Source: Rhodanobacter sp. Root480 (GTDB lineage Bacteria; Pseudomonadota; Gammaproteobacteria; Xanthomonadales; Rhodanobacteraceae). From it: a stretch of DNA of 64,000 bases. Shown here piece after piece: positions 6,615-15,789 of the stretch. The translations under genes and the position numbers were made by a program. The stretch spans positions 1,218,630 through 1,282,629 of the forward strand of contig NZ_LMEX01000002.1 of the NCBI RefSeq assembly GCF_001426645.1, read 5' to 3'. Under the pieces are notes generated by a model. That model was given only the letters and a program-made list of their open reading frames with translations. It was not told the origin of the DNA and did not search any database. How positions within the stretch are numbered: the first letter of the stretch is position 1; each line of letters opens with the position of its first letter.

Positions 6615-8291
6615 TCACCCGGCCGGGGCGTCCGCCGTGGCGAGCCGGGCGGCCGCGCTCAGCACGGCCAGTACGGAGGCGGTGGTGGCGTCCGGGTGCA
6701 GGCCCACGCCGAAACGCGATCCGGCGATGCCGGATCGGGCCATCTCCACGATGGCGAGCGCCGCGTTGCCCGCCTCGGCGCTGGGACCGCGTGCTTCGCA
6801 ACTGTCGATGCGCAGCGGCATGCCAAGCGCGGCCACCGTGGCGGCGGTGGGGTCGTTGCCCGCCGCCCGGTACGTTTTCAGCACCCCATCGGTGTCGGCC
6901 AATTGCAGTTCGATGCACTGGCCTTCGGGCGCGTCGAAGCATTGGTGGGTGCGGTAGATGAAGCCGGGCCGCTGCCGTGATGGCTCCAGGTACGTCTGCT
7001 CGAACAGCGCCCAGATCTGCGCGCTGCTGAGCTCGGTCTCGCTGGCGTCGGCCAGGGCCTGCACGATGGCGCTGAATTCGACCTGCATGCGGCGCGGCAT
7101 GACGATGCCGTGGTCGCGCTGCAGCAGGTAGCTGATGCCCCCTTTGCCCGACTGGCTGTTGACCCGCACGATGCTGTCGTAGGTGCGGCCCAGGTCCTTC
7201 GGATCGATGGGCAGATAGGGGACGCGCCAGATGGCATCGTCCTTCTGTGCCGCGAAGCCCTTGGCAATCGCGTCCTGGTGCGAGCCGGAGAACGCGGTGA
7301 ATACCAGGTCGCCCACGTACGGATGGCGCGGGTGGATCGGCAGGGCGGTACTTTCCTCGGCGATGCGGGCGACGGCGGTGATGTCGGAGAAATCCAGCCC
7401 CGGGGAAACACCCTGCGTGTAGAGGTTCAGCGCCAGGGTCACCACGTCCACATTGCCGCTGCGCTCGCCGTTGCCGAACAGGCAGCCTTCCACGCGCTGC
7501 GCGCCGGCCATCATGGCCAGTTCGGCGCAGGCGACGCCGGTGCCGCGGTCGTTGTGCGGGTGCACCGAAAGCACGATGTGCTCGCGCCGGTCCAGCCGCC
7601 GATGCATCCACTCGACCTGGTCGGCGAAGACGTTGGCCGTGGCCACCTCGACGGTGGTGGGCAGGTTGATGATCATCGGCCGCTTCGGGCCGGCGTCCCA
7701 CGCCTTGATCGCCGCGTTGCAGACTGCCAGCGAGACATCCAGTTCGGCCATGCTGAAGGTTTCGGGCGAATACTGCAGCACCCACTCGGTCTGCGGCTGC
7801 TGCGCCGTGAGCATCTTGAGGTAGCCGATGCGCTGCTCCACCATCTCGACGATCTGCGGCAGGCTCATGCCGAACACGATCTCGCGCCAGGCCGGCGCGA
7901 TGGCGTTGTACAGATGCACGATGGCACGGCGCGCGCCCTGCACGCTGCGCACGGTGGTTTCAATCAGGTCCTCGCGCAGCTGGGTGATGACCATTGGCGT
8001 GACGTCGTCCGGAATCAGGCCGTCATCGATCAGGTGGCGCACGATCTCGAAGTCGGTGGTCGAGGCGGACGGAAAGCCGATCTCGATCTCCTTGAACCCG
8101 ATGCGCACCAATTCCTGGAACAGGCGCAACTTGCGCTCGCGGTTCATCGGCTCGAACAGCGCCTGGTTGCCGTCACGCAAATCGGTGGAAAGCCAGATCG
8201 GCGGCTGGGTCAGCGTACGCGAGGGCCATTGCCGATCCGCCAGGTCGATGGCGGGGAATGGACGATAGCGGGTGCCGGGGTTTGCCAACAT
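6615..8291 (-). CDS. leuA: 2-isopropylmalate synthase (LeuA, alpha-IPMS type 2)
   Basis: 558 residues from ATG 8291, with GAGGC just upstream; the frame extends to 8543 but those codons are not family-like. The enzyme condenses acetyl-CoA with 2-oxoisovalerate to 2-isopropylmalate, the first step of leucine synthesis, in the cytosol. The HMGL-like barrel has the metal and substrate motif STDLRDGNQAL (about residues 35-45), HPHNDRGTG (244-252) with the two metal-binding His, and the GCLFGNGERSGN loop near 270-280. A C-terminal region of about 150 residues is the short LeuA regulatory domain. The length (~560) fits the LeuA2 subfamily. It is divergent from an AraC-type regulator with direct repeats between them. 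Confidence 0.93.
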   Translation of the reverse strand: MLANPGTRYRPFPAIDLADRQWPSRTLTQPPIWLSTDLRDGNQALFEPMNRERKLRLFQELVRIGFKEIEIGFPSASTTDFEIVRHLIDDGLIPDDVTPMVITQLREDLIETTVRSVQGARRAIVHLYNAIAPAWREIVFGMSLPQIVEMVEQRIGYLKMLTAQQPQTEWVLQYSPETFSMAELDVSLAVCNAAIKAWDAGPKRPMIINLPTTVEVATANVFADQVEWMHRRLDRREHIVLSVHPHNDRGTGVACAELAMMAGAQRVEGCLFGNGERSGNVDVVTLALNLYTQGVSPGLDFSDITAVARIAEESTALPIHPRHPYVGDLVFTAFSGSHQDAIAKGFAAQKDDAIWRVPYLPIDPKDLGRTYDSIVRVNSQSGKGGISYLLQRDHGIVMPRRMQVEFSAIVQALADASETELSSAQIWALFEQTYLEPSRQRPGFIYRTHQCFDAPEGQCIELQLADTDGVLKTYRAAGNDPTAATVAALGMPLRIDSCEARGPSAEAGNAALAIVEMARSGIAGSRFGVGLHPDATTASVLAVLSAAARLATADAPAG

Positions 8292-8491
8292 GATGAAGCC
8301 TCGAACAGGGTAATGACCGATCCGGTGTTTCGACCATACGTCAGCGTCGGGATCAGGGTGAATCGGAAAGGCTGCGCCGGTGAATGTGCCGGGATCGACG
8401 GCGGGGTTCAACGCCAGCCGTCGCCATTGAAACATCGGAGCATACATGCCGCGCTGCGCGGAACGGTTTGACCATGGGAATATAGGCTTGT

Positions 8492-8542
8492 TCGATATGG
8501 CCATCCATAAAATAATGGACAACCGCTCTATCGAAATGGACA
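8492..8542 (+). promoter_or_regulatory. Direct repeats upstream of the AraC-type gene
   Basis: TCGATATGGCCA (8492-8503) and TCGAAATGGACA (8531-8542) are direct repeats 39 bases apart, with the palindrome TCCATAAAATAATGGA-like sequence between them. Direct repeats are typical AraC-family operators. The site lies in the leuA/araC divergent region, just before the regulator's start. Confidence 0.4.
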
Positions 8543-8552
8543 CCGGCCGCCG

Positions 8553-9359
8553 ATGGGATTTGCCTCACCGCAGGATGGCAGCCGGGCGCTGGACCTGAGC
8601 GTCCACGAGTCCTCGGGCTTGCCGGTGACGGGCGTTGTCGAAACGTATCCGGCGCATCATGTGGTGCCCTCGCACCATCACGGCCGGGCCCATCTGCTGT
8701 ATGCGGCCGAGGGCGTCATGCTGGTGCAGGCTTCCACCGGTCAATGGCTGGTGCCTCCCACCGCGGCGGTGTGGTTGCGCCCGCATGTGGAACATCGCCT
8801 GGTCATGCACACGCCGGTGCGCGTGTACGGCATTTTCGTGGACGAGGAGGTGGCCGATGGCCTGCCTTTCATGGATGGCGTGCTGCACGTTTCGGCGCTG
8901 CTGAAGGCGCTGATTGGTGAGCTGGCGCAGCCGATAGCCGGCCGCTCCGATTCACGGCGCGAGGCGCTGTTGTCGGCGCTGTTCCTGGAAGAACTGGGCG
9001 GCCAGCGCCCGCTGTCTTTTCATTTGCCGTGGCCGGTCGACGGCCCGATGCAGCAGGTGTGCGGCAGCCTGGTCAGGGACCCGGCCCACGTCTTCTCCGC
9101 CGACGATTGGGCGGCATCGCTGGCCATGAGTTCCAAGACGTTTCACCGCCACTTCCGCAAAGGCACCGGCATGACCTTCGGGCGTTGGCGCCAGCAACTG
9201 CGCTTGATGTCGTCGATCACCACGCTTCTCGGTGGCGCGCCCATCACGCAGGTCGCGTTGAGCAGCGGCTATGAAAGCCACAGCGCATATGCCGCGGCGT
9301 TCAAGAAACACTTCGGCGTTCCGCCGTCGAAATTTCTCTCGACGGTTTACCGTCCGTAG
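8553..9359 (+). CDS. AraC-family transcriptional regulator with N-terminal cupin
   Basis: 268 residues. The N-terminal ~90 residues contain a His-rich cupin-like sensor (HHVVPSHHHGRAHLLYA). The C-terminal ~100 residues hold the two helix-turn-helix motifs of AraC: DDWAASLAMSSKTFHRHFRK for the first, and ITQVALSSGYESHSAYAAAF then FGVPPSKF for the second. It would bind DNA and respond to a small ligand that cannot be named. It is divergent from leuA and converges with the esterase gene, overlapping its 3' end by 13 bases. The target may be leuA, itself, or a distant gene. Confidence 0.88.
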   Translation: MGFASPQDGSRALDLSVHESSGLPVTGVVETYPAHHVVPSHHHGRAHLLYAAEGVMLVQASTGQWLVPPTAAVWLRPHVEHRLVMHTPVRVYGIFVDEEVADGLPFMDGVLHVSALLKALIGELAQPIAGRSDSRREALLSALFLEELGGQRPLSFHLPWPVDGPMQQVCGSLVRDPAHVFSADDWAASLAMSSKTFHRHFRKGTGMTFGRWRQQLRLMSSITTLLGGAPITQVALSSGYESHSAYAAAFKKHFGVPPSKFLSTVYRP

Positions 9360-10480
9360 CCTCGCCAAACCCACTCCAGCGCCTCAGGTAGCGTCTGTTC
9401 GCGCACCTTGCGGTCGCAATGGCCTGAATTGCGCGCAAACACATATTGATACTGGTAGCCCTTGTCTTTCAGCACGGTGGCCATGCGGTGGTTGGCGCTG
9501 ACCCAGTCATGCATGCCGTCGCGCATGATGTTGGGATTGAACAGGTCGCGATCGCCAACATCCATCCACAGCCGGATGGGCTTGGTGGCGCTCGTCGCGA
9601 TCAGGCCGTCTTTGCCGTGATAGCCCCATGCGCCATCGGGCGTTTGCGGGTTGAACGGCCACTGCTGGTTCACGAACGTGCCCGAGTAACTGATGACGCG
9701 GTGGTACCACTGCGGGTGATACCAGGCCATGGTGAAGGCGGCCGCGGCGCCGGAGCTGCAGCCCATCGTGGCGCGGCCGTCCGCATCGTCCGTCAAGGTG
9801 ACGCCGTAGCGTTTCTCGACCTGCGGCAACACTTCCGCCTGGATGAACTCGGCGAACTTGCCGGACAAGGTGTCGTACTCGAGGCCGCGTTCGCTGCCCT
9901 GCGCGTCGCCGCCGCCGTTCTGGATCATCACGGCGATCATCACCGGCACGCGCTTGTCGGCGATGAGGTTGTCGAGAACGTGGGGCAGCATCATGTCGGG
10001 TGCGCCGAACGCCGGCCCGTCGTGCGTGACGATGAAGGGCGCCGCGGTGCCGCGCCGGTACTGCTGCGGAATGTAGACGGTGATGGTGCGCTGGTACGGC
10101 GCGGCATGGGTGGCCACGATCAGGGTCTTCGGGTTCGCGGGATCGACGGTGCCGAACACGTCGCGACCGATGCCCGGGTAGAACCTGCTGTCCTTCGAAT
10201 CCATGACGAACTGCTGCACCGTTCCCTGCGGCACACCCTGGCGCACGGCAAGTTCGGGTGCCGGCACGTAGTCGGGGCCGATCACGAAGTTGCCGTTCGC
10301 ATCCACCGGCGCATTGGCCCCGCGGCCGTCGATCACCGTGAAAGGCGGTGCGTCGGGCGCGTCGTACAGGCGGGTTGGCGGCGGCGCAGGCGCGGCATCG
10401 ACGGCATTCGCGGCAAGGGGACAGAGCATGGCGAACAGGGCGCCGACGGCGGTGGCACGGACGAAGCTTGGCGTTCTCAT
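9347..10480 (-). CDS. Secreted CE1/enterochelin-esterase-like hydrolase
   Basis: 377 residues with a signal peptide ending about residue 26 (ANA). It is an alpha/beta hydrolase of the esterase-D/Fes-like family. The nucleophile elbow is GCSSG at 240-244 (Ser 242), an oxyanion-side motif HDGPAFG lies near 153-159, and the likely catalytic His is in NSGHCDRK near the C terminus. Related proteins include feruloyl and other carbohydrate esterases and enterochelin esterases. In a gene set with xylanase and cellulase, release of feruloyl or acyl groups from hemicellulose is a reasonable inference, but the substrate is not shown. The next same-strand gene upstream is another secreted esterase, 71 bases away. 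Confidence 0.8.
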   Translation of the reverse strand: MRTPSFVRATAVGALFAMLCPLAANAVDAAPAPPPTRLYDAPDAPPFTVIDGRGANAPVDANGNFVIGPDYVPAPELAVRQGVPQGTVQQFVMDSKDSRFYPGIGRDVFGTVDPANPKTLIVATHAAPYQRTITVYIPQQYRRGTAAPFIVTHDGPAFGAPDMMLPHVLDNLIADKRVPVMIAVMIQNGGGDAQGSERGLEYDTLSGKFAEFIQAEVLPQVEKRYGVTLTDDADGRATMGCSSGAAAAFTMAWYHPQWYHRVISYSGTFVNQQWPFNPQTPDGAWGYHGKDGLIATSATKPIRLWMDVGDRDLFNPNIMRDGMHDWVSANHRMATVLKDKGYQYQYVFARNSGHCDRKVREQTLPEALEWVWRGYGR

Positions 10481-10551
10481 GGATTCCTCAGCGCTACGTG
10501 GCGGCGGAAACGGGGATCATTCGGGGGCTTTCGGCCGATGGGCGTTGCCAC

Positions 10552-11430
10552 TCAGCCTTGTTCCATATAGCCCAGGCCAGCCATCCAGCGGGCCAGAAGC
10601 TCGGGCCAGATGCTCAGCAGCGGTTCGTGCTGGCCCAGGCCGCTGCCGTGCTTGCCAGTGCGGAACACGTGCAGTTCGGCCGGCACATGTTGCCGATGCA
10701 GCGCGAGGTAGTACGCGATGCTGTTTTCCGGCGGCACCAGGGTGTCGGCGTCGGTGACGTAGATGAAAGCCGGCGGCGTATCGGTGGTGACCTGCGTCTC
10801 GTTGGACAGCTCGCGCACCAGCGCCGGTGACGGGTGCAGGCCGATCAGGTGCTCGCGCGAGTCCAGGTGGGTAAAGGCCTCGTCCATGGTGATGACGGGA
10901 TAGGCCAGTATCGTGAAATCCGGTCGCGCCGACGCCTGCCCCACGGCGTCGTGCAACAGCGCTGTTGTCGGGTCGTAATGGGTGGAGACAGTGGCGGCCA
11001 CATGCCCGCCGGCGGAGAAGCCCATGATGCCGATGTGCTGCGGGTCCAGCTGATAGGTTTTCGCGTGCGCGCGCACCCAGCGCACCGCGCGGCGGCCGTC
11101 GTCGATCGGCTGCGGGTAATGGTGTCCGTCGCCATGGCGGTACTGCAGCACGAACGCCGCCACGTGGTGCTGGTTGAACCACTGCGCGACGAGCACGCCC
11201 TCCCAATCCAGCGCCATCGCGTGATACGCGCCGCCCGGGCAGATCACCACTGCGGTTTTCGTGGGATTGGAGGCGGGGATATAGGCCGTCAGTGCTGGCA
11301 GTTGTCCCTGCCTTGCGCCGTCGGGCAGCGCGACGCTGGGCCACAGCGGCACCGCGGTACCGGTCGCGTGGGCGGCGGTGGCCATCGAGAGCAGCGCAAG
11401 CAAAGCCAGGGAAAGCGATGGAAGGCGCAT
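10552..11430 (-). CDS. Secreted alpha/beta-hydrolase, BD-FAE/acetyl-xylan-esterase-like
   Basis: 292 residues from ATG 11430, chosen because a signal peptide (MRLPSLSLALLALLSMATA, cut after AHA) starts there. An HG-type oxyanion segment appears as ICPGGAYHAMALDWEG. The nucleophile elbow is GFSAGGH, the acid lies in VTDADTLVPPENS and the catalytic His in GKHGSGLG. This pattern fits the BD-FAE/acetyl esterase group acting on acylated sugars. Location is periplasmic or extracellular. It precedes the CE1-like esterase and follows the GH9 gene terminator, so the two esterases probably form a unit for hemicellulose deacylation (inferred). Confidence 0.83.
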   Translation of the reverse strand: MRLPSLSLALLALLSMATAAHATGTAVPLWPSVALPDGARQGQLPALTAYIPASNPTKTAVVICPGGAYHAMALDWEGVLVAQWFNQHHVAAFVLQYRHGDGHHYPQPIDDGRRAVRWVRAHAKTYQLDPQHIGIMGFSAGGHVAATVSTHYDPTTALLHDAVGQASARPDFTILAYPVITMDEAFTHLDSREHLIGLHPSPALVRELSNETQVTTDTPPAFIYVTDADTLVPPENSIAYYLALHRQHVPAELHVFRTGKHGSGLGQHEPLLSIWPELLARWMAGLGYMEQG

Positions 11431-11504
11431 CCGCGTTGTCTCCTGAAGGCCGGAAAAAAGCATAGCAGTGGCGGCCTGGCGGTCGGTTCGCGATCAAATG
11501 AAGG

Positions 11505-11548
11505 CGAAAAAAAGGGAGGGCGATCAGTCCGTGGACTGACCATCCTCC
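11505..11548 (-). terminator. Rho-independent terminator after the GH9 gene
   Basis: On the minus strand GGAGG and GTCAGTC pair with GACTGATC and CCTCC around CACG, followed by CTTTTTTTCG. It starts 37 bases after the GH9 stop codon. Confidence 0.85.
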
Positions 11549-11585
11549 CCGCGGGAAACGGTTATGCCGGAGCGGCCAAGCTCGT

Positions 11586-14126
11586 CTACCGTGCCGGCTG
11601 GTTGCCCTCGACCAGGGTGTCGGCGGCGTTGGCCAGGTAGATGTAGTACGCGCCCAGGTCGGTGACGTATTCGTTCTCGCCCCAGAAGAAGGGCCAGTTT
11701 TCCTTGTTCTCCGGGAAGTCGGGTTTCACGATCAGCACGCCCGGCACCACGCCGCCGGCGATGAAGCTGAAGTCGGCGCGGTTATGGCCGTAGGCCACTT
11801 CCTTCGATCGCGCGCCGACGGCCGAAACGAACGACAGGTTCGAGCCGGGGTGGGTGCCGTAGAGGTAATCCAGCCCGCGGAACACGCCCTTGTCGTCGAC
11901 GATGTCCGGGAACGCCTTGTGCAGCACGTAATCGGTGATGGCCAGGCGCACGACGGCGCCATTGCCGGCCCAGCCGCCGTCCGTGATCGGCACGCCGTAC
12001 GGGTTGGCCTGGCTGATCGACGCCCGCTGCTTCGCATACGCGCGGACGGCCGTTTCGAGCTGGCCGCGGTAAGCGGCCGGCATGTGCGGCAGCGCGCGAA
12101 CGGCTTCGGTGGCGGTGAAGATGAAATGCTCGGCGATCCACGGCCACAGGGCGGTGATCCGGGTGGCGTATTGCTGGTCGCCGGTGGCGATCAGCAGTTC
12201 GACCGCGGCGTTGAATTCCTCCGCCTGCAACGGGCCGCCGGTGGTGTTGCCGTGGCGGTAGAGATCCGGTGCATGCGATTGTTCCTGCGCCCACACCTTC
12301 TGCGCGATGGCCAGCGATTTCTTCGCCAGCGCCGGGTCCATGTCGTGCAGGGCGCGCGAGGCGGCGGCCAGTGCCCCGATCGAGCCGTAGTTGAGCGCAC
12401 TCGATTTGCTGGTGAACGCCCAGCGGTCATCCGGCGTGCCGCTGCGACCGTCCTTGACCTCGCCTTCCTTCAGCGACGGGTCGTAGACCAGGCCATCCGT
12501 CTTGGTCACCGCATCGCCCAGGTGGCGGTACTGGACCAGGTCCGGCGCGATGATGCCGTGGATGGCATGGCCGACAGCGTCGAACTGGGCGACCAGTTGC
12601 ACGGTGCCGTGCTTGATCTGCTGCAGGATGTCAGGCACGCCATCGGGGCGGTGCATGTCGACGCGGCGGGCGGTCCAGTTGACGCTGGTGGTGTCGCGTT
12701 CGGGGTGGAAATCCTCCCAGGTGTGCACCAGCGTGCGCACGATCGCGTACTGCGTCTGCGTGCGGATGTCGTAATCGCCCGCATCCAGCCAGCCGCCCAC
12801 GTTCAGGCCGGGAATGTGCTGGCCGGGCTTGAACGCGGTGTCGGTCGTGGGGCCCTGGGCGTAGAGGTCGAAATGCTCGTGGTTGACCGGTGCCTGCCGT
12901 GCGTCGTCGCGGTGCGGGTCGCCATGCCATACGCGATAGGCCTCATTCACCCGCATGTGGTCCATCTGCTGCGGCAGATAGACGTCCAGCGTGGGATGCC
13001 AGGCCGCCGAGAAAACGTCCTTGGCGATGGGGAACGGCGCGGTGCGCTGGCCGTCGTAGTCGATGACGTAAAGGCCGGGCTGGGTCACGCTGCTGAAATC
13101 GAAGCGGGCGTAGCCGTAGCGCAGGTAATCGCCCCAGGGCTTGGGTGCGGCGCTGAACACGGCCGTTTCCTTGCCATCGGGCGTGACGCGCAGCAACCGC
13201 GCCTCGCCACTCATCGGCGCCTTCGGGTCGTGCTCCAGCACGGCGACCTTCGGCTGGGCGGGCGCGTAGCCCACCTGCGAGTGGCCGATCACGGTGGGGC
13301 GTATCCAGTTCGGGTCGGTGCTGCCGGACAGTGTCCACTGCAGCACCGTGCCGGTCTTGCCGGCGGGAATCATCTGGCGCAACACGAACCAGCCGTTCTG
13401 CGCCTGGTTGCGTCCGTCGTAGAAACTCATCGTGCCGTTCGCGGCACTGACCGTCACCCGCTGCTGCGGGTCGGTCGGCGCCAGCACGAAGCGCTGGCCG
13501 CTGGCCATGGGCAATGGCTCGGCGCGCTGGCCCTCGGTCGGCTGCGTCATGGCGCTGGCGGGGTAGAGCGGGAACGGGTGCGCCACGCCGTCGGCGAAAT
13601 AGCTGTGGTGGAAATACGTGGCGGGCAGGAACTCCAGGTTGAACCCGGCCTTGCCGTCCAGCGCCGCCGGCAAAGGCTTGTCCAGGATCACGCTGATGAC
13701 GACCTTGTCGCCGTCCTGGCGCGCGTGGATGCGGTAGTCGAAGTGGTAATCCGGATAAGACAGGTGGGTGTCGATCGTGCCCTTGGCCTGATCCACCTTG
13801 CGGCTCACCAGTTTGCCGATCGGGTCCCACTGGTCGGGCGTGGCCGACAACCGGATGTCGCCGTTGGTGGCCGTGCGCTGATCGTGGTGGATGATCTCCA
13901 CGCCGCTCATCTTGGCATCGCTGAACAGGCCGTCGTACCAGTTGCTGTACACCAGTACGTCGAAACCGCGGGACGCGAAGTAACCCTTGTCGTTCAAGCT
14001 CAGGGTTTGGCCGTCTGTTTCGGCAGACGTTGCCATTGCGGGAAGTGCGGCGACGGCGGTCAAGGCGCTGGCCGTCAGCAGGAGCAACCGCGCGCGATGG
14101 ATCAGGTTGAATCGATGGATGGGCAT
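11586..14126 (-). CDS. Secreted GH9 glycoside hydrolase (endoglucanase/cellulase)
   Basis: 846 residues from ATG 14126, with GGGGGAA upstream and a signal peptide of about 32 residues; the frame continues to 15314 through another gene's antisense. Residues ~40-270 are an N-terminal region I do not assign. An Ig-like CelD_N domain follows at ~275-370 (IRPTVIGHSQVGYAP). The (alpha/alpha)6 GH9 domain starts about 375, with GGWLDAGDYD at 444-453 carrying the catalytic Asp pair. GENEYVTDLGAYY near 816-828 carries the acid Glu (about 819). GH9 enzymes invert beta-1,4-glucan bonds. The protein is exported; with the downstream transporter and phosphorylase it suggests cellulose or cello-oligosaccharide use. 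Confidence 0.92.
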   Translation of the reverse strand: MPIHRFNLIHRARLLLLTASALTAVAALPAMATSAETDGQTLSLNDKGYFASRGFDVLVYSNWYDGLFSDAKMSGVEIIHHDQRTATNGDIRLSATPDQWDPIGKLVSRKVDQAKGTIDTHLSYPDYHFDYRIHARQDGDKVVISVILDKPLPAALDGKAGFNLEFLPATYFHHSYFADGVAHPFPLYPASAMTQPTEGQRAEPLPMASGQRFVLAPTDPQQRVTVSAANGTMSFYDGRNQAQNGWFVLRQMIPAGKTGTVLQWTLSGSTDPNWIRPTVIGHSQVGYAPAQPKVAVLEHDPKAPMSGEARLLRVTPDGKETAVFSAAPKPWGDYLRYGYARFDFSSVTQPGLYVIDYDGQRTAPFPIAKDVFSAAWHPTLDVYLPQQMDHMRVNEAYRVWHGDPHRDDARQAPVNHEHFDLYAQGPTTDTAFKPGQHIPGLNVGGWLDAGDYDIRTQTQYAIVRTLVHTWEDFHPERDTTSVNWTARRVDMHRPDGVPDILQQIKHGTVQLVAQFDAVGHAIHGIIAPDLVQYRHLGDAVTKTDGLVYDPSLKEGEVKDGRSGTPDDRWAFTSKSSALNYGSIGALAAASRALHDMDPALAKKSLAIAQKVWAQEQSHAPDLYRHGNTTGGPLQAEEFNAAVELLIATGDQQYATRITALWPWIAEHFIFTATEAVRALPHMPAAYRGQLETAVRAYAKQRASISQANPYGVPITDGGWAGNGAVVRLAITDYVLHKAFPDIVDDKGVFRGLDYLYGTHPGSNLSFVSAVGARSKEVAYGHNRADFSFIAGGVVPGVLIVKPDFPENKENWPFFWGENEYVTDLGAYYIYLANAADTLVEGNQPAR

Positions 14127-14266
14127 ACGGTTCCCCCAAAATGTTAGCGGTAACCGTAGCAGTGTCAGGGGCGGTTCGGAAGGGCCGAAGTGCCGGGGGG
14201 ATGGCATGGTGCGGCGCACCGTGCGGCGCGTCGCACCGCACAACGATTGTTGCATTGCGTCGACGA

Positions 14267-15469
14267 TCAGCCGGCGGTGTCGACATCCTTTTTTCCGGAC
14301 CGAAACGGAAACATCTGCTGCTTCACGAAGCCTTCGGGCATGTAATCGCCAACCACGCCATAGCGTTCGGGAAACTTGTTCTTCGACTTCACCGCGGTGC
14401 CGAACAGGTAGTCGAGAAACGCGTAGTGCGCGGCGTAGTTCCTGTCGATCGCCTCGTCGTCGGAGGCATGGTGCCAGTGGTGGAAATCCGGCGTTACCAG
14501 CAGGTACTTCAACGGCCCCCACGGCAGGTGCACGTTGGCGTGGTTGAACACCGCCTGGAAACCCACGATCAGGATGTAGCCGTTCATCGCCGCCTCGGAA
14601 AAACCCAGGATGTACAGCGGCGCCAGCACGCAGACGCGGGTGAAGATCAGCTCCAGCATGTGCTGGCGTGAGCCGGCCAGCCAGTCCATCGTCTTCACGC
14701 TGTGGTGCACGGCGTGGAAGCGCCACAGGAACGGCACCTCGTGGTACGCGCGGTGCGTCCAGTACTGCGCCAGGTCGGCCACCAGTACGCACAGCAGCAA
14801 CTGCGGCAGGAACGGAATGTGCTGCACGGTCTGTTGGAAATCGCTGCTGACCAGCCAACCGAACATGTGGTGCAGCAGGAAGTTCACCGTCAGCAGCGCC
14901 AGCCCCACGATGAAATGATTCACCGCGAAATGCTTCAGGTCGGTCTGCCATTCCTTGCGGAAAATCGCCTGGCCCTTGTACAGCGGAAACAGCTTCTCGA
15001 TCACCACGAAGATCAGTGTGGAGCCGAGCAGGTCCAGGATGAACCAGTCCAGCCCGATGTACGGTGTGTGGTCGGGAAATTCGCCCACCGGCACCCGCGA
15101 ACCGCCCAGCGCCACCGCCGCGATCACCAGCACGAACGCCATGATGTTGAGATTGCGCTGGCGGCCCAGGATCACATTGCCCAGCGACATGCCGCCGGCC
15201 ACCAGCAGGCCCACCAGCAACACCTGGCGCAAGACGTCGACCGAGTATTTGTGGCGCAGGTCCGGCGTGGTCAGGTATTGCGGAAAGTGGAAGGCCGCCA
15301 CCGCCAGCAGGCACAGGAAGCCCAGCGACAGCGCGATCACGCCGCTGATCTTGCCCAGCCCCGGCTTCAGCTCGCCGTCGCGGTGCAGCAGTTCGCGCGT
15401 CTCCGCCACGGGTTGCACGACGCGCTCCAACGCGTCACGGGCGGTATCGCGCCTGGAATGTCTGCTCAT
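14267..15469 (-). CDS. Membrane fatty-acid hydroxylase/sterol-desaturase family protein
   Basis: 400 residues. Hydrophobic helices lie at about 45-62, 82-102, 110-125, 140-160, 185-205, 225-240 and 275-295. The di-iron histidine clusters of the family are all present: HRAYHE, HAVHH, and HHWHH with a further His nearby. These enzymes hydroxylate or desaturate lipids in the membrane using O2. The N-terminal ~40 residues are charged and cytosolic. It follows the start of the GH9 gene on the same strand by 140 bases and is divergent from the sugar symporter, so a link to carbohydrate use is not evident. Substrate unknown (fatty acid, sterol or carotenoid). Confidence 0.85.
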   Translation of the reverse strand: MSRHSRRDTARDALERVVQPVAETRELLHRDGELKPGLGKISGVIALSLGFLCLLAVAAFHFPQYLTTPDLRHKYSVDVLRQVLLVGLLVAGGMSLGNVILGRQRNLNIMAFVLVIAAVALGGSRVPVGEFPDHTPYIGLDWFILDLLGSTLIFVVIEKLFPLYKGQAIFRKEWQTDLKHFAVNHFIVGLALLTVNFLLHHMFGWLVSSDFQQTVQHIPFLPQLLLCVLVADLAQYWTHRAYHEVPFLWRFHAVHHSVKTMDWLAGSRQHMLELIFTRVCVLAPLYILGFSEAAMNGYILIVGFQAVFNHANVHLPWGPLKYLLVTPDFHHWHHASDDEAIDRNYAAHYAFLDYLFGTAVKSKNKFPERYGVVGDYMPEGFVKQQMFPFRSGKKDVDTAG

Positions 15470-15789
15470 GGTGATCCTTCACTGAAAGCGCCGGCTGGCG
15501 TCGGCGCATGGTAATCGAAGCGCTGCCTGCACGTTCCCGCTGTCGGCGGCGAGGGCGCGATTTGTCATGGACGGCCATTTCCATGCGACGATTGGCGGGT
15601 ACCTGTCGCGCCACCCGCTCCATCTCACCGCCGATCCAGGACGTGGGCGCTTTCCACGGAAAGCGCGCGCCAACGTCGTGTTTTGCCCGGAGAGCGCTGA
15701 AGGGAGGACTTGTCGCAATGCACTGCGGCCGCGAAACCGGCCGATACGCGACCGCACATCCAACGTACCAAGCATCGGGAGACGTCAAC

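Noticed and set aside
5713..7785. 690-codon minus-strand frame
   Set aside because: It is a shadow of leuA and the DUF1579 gene: Arg/Pro/Ala-rich composition, no domain, and it crosses the structured repeat and the beta-barrel gene.
11784..14147. 787-codon plus-strand frame opposite the GH9 gene
   Set aside because: Antisense shadow created by high GC; the minus-strand GH9 protein shows catalytic motifs and a signal peptide, this frame shows neither.
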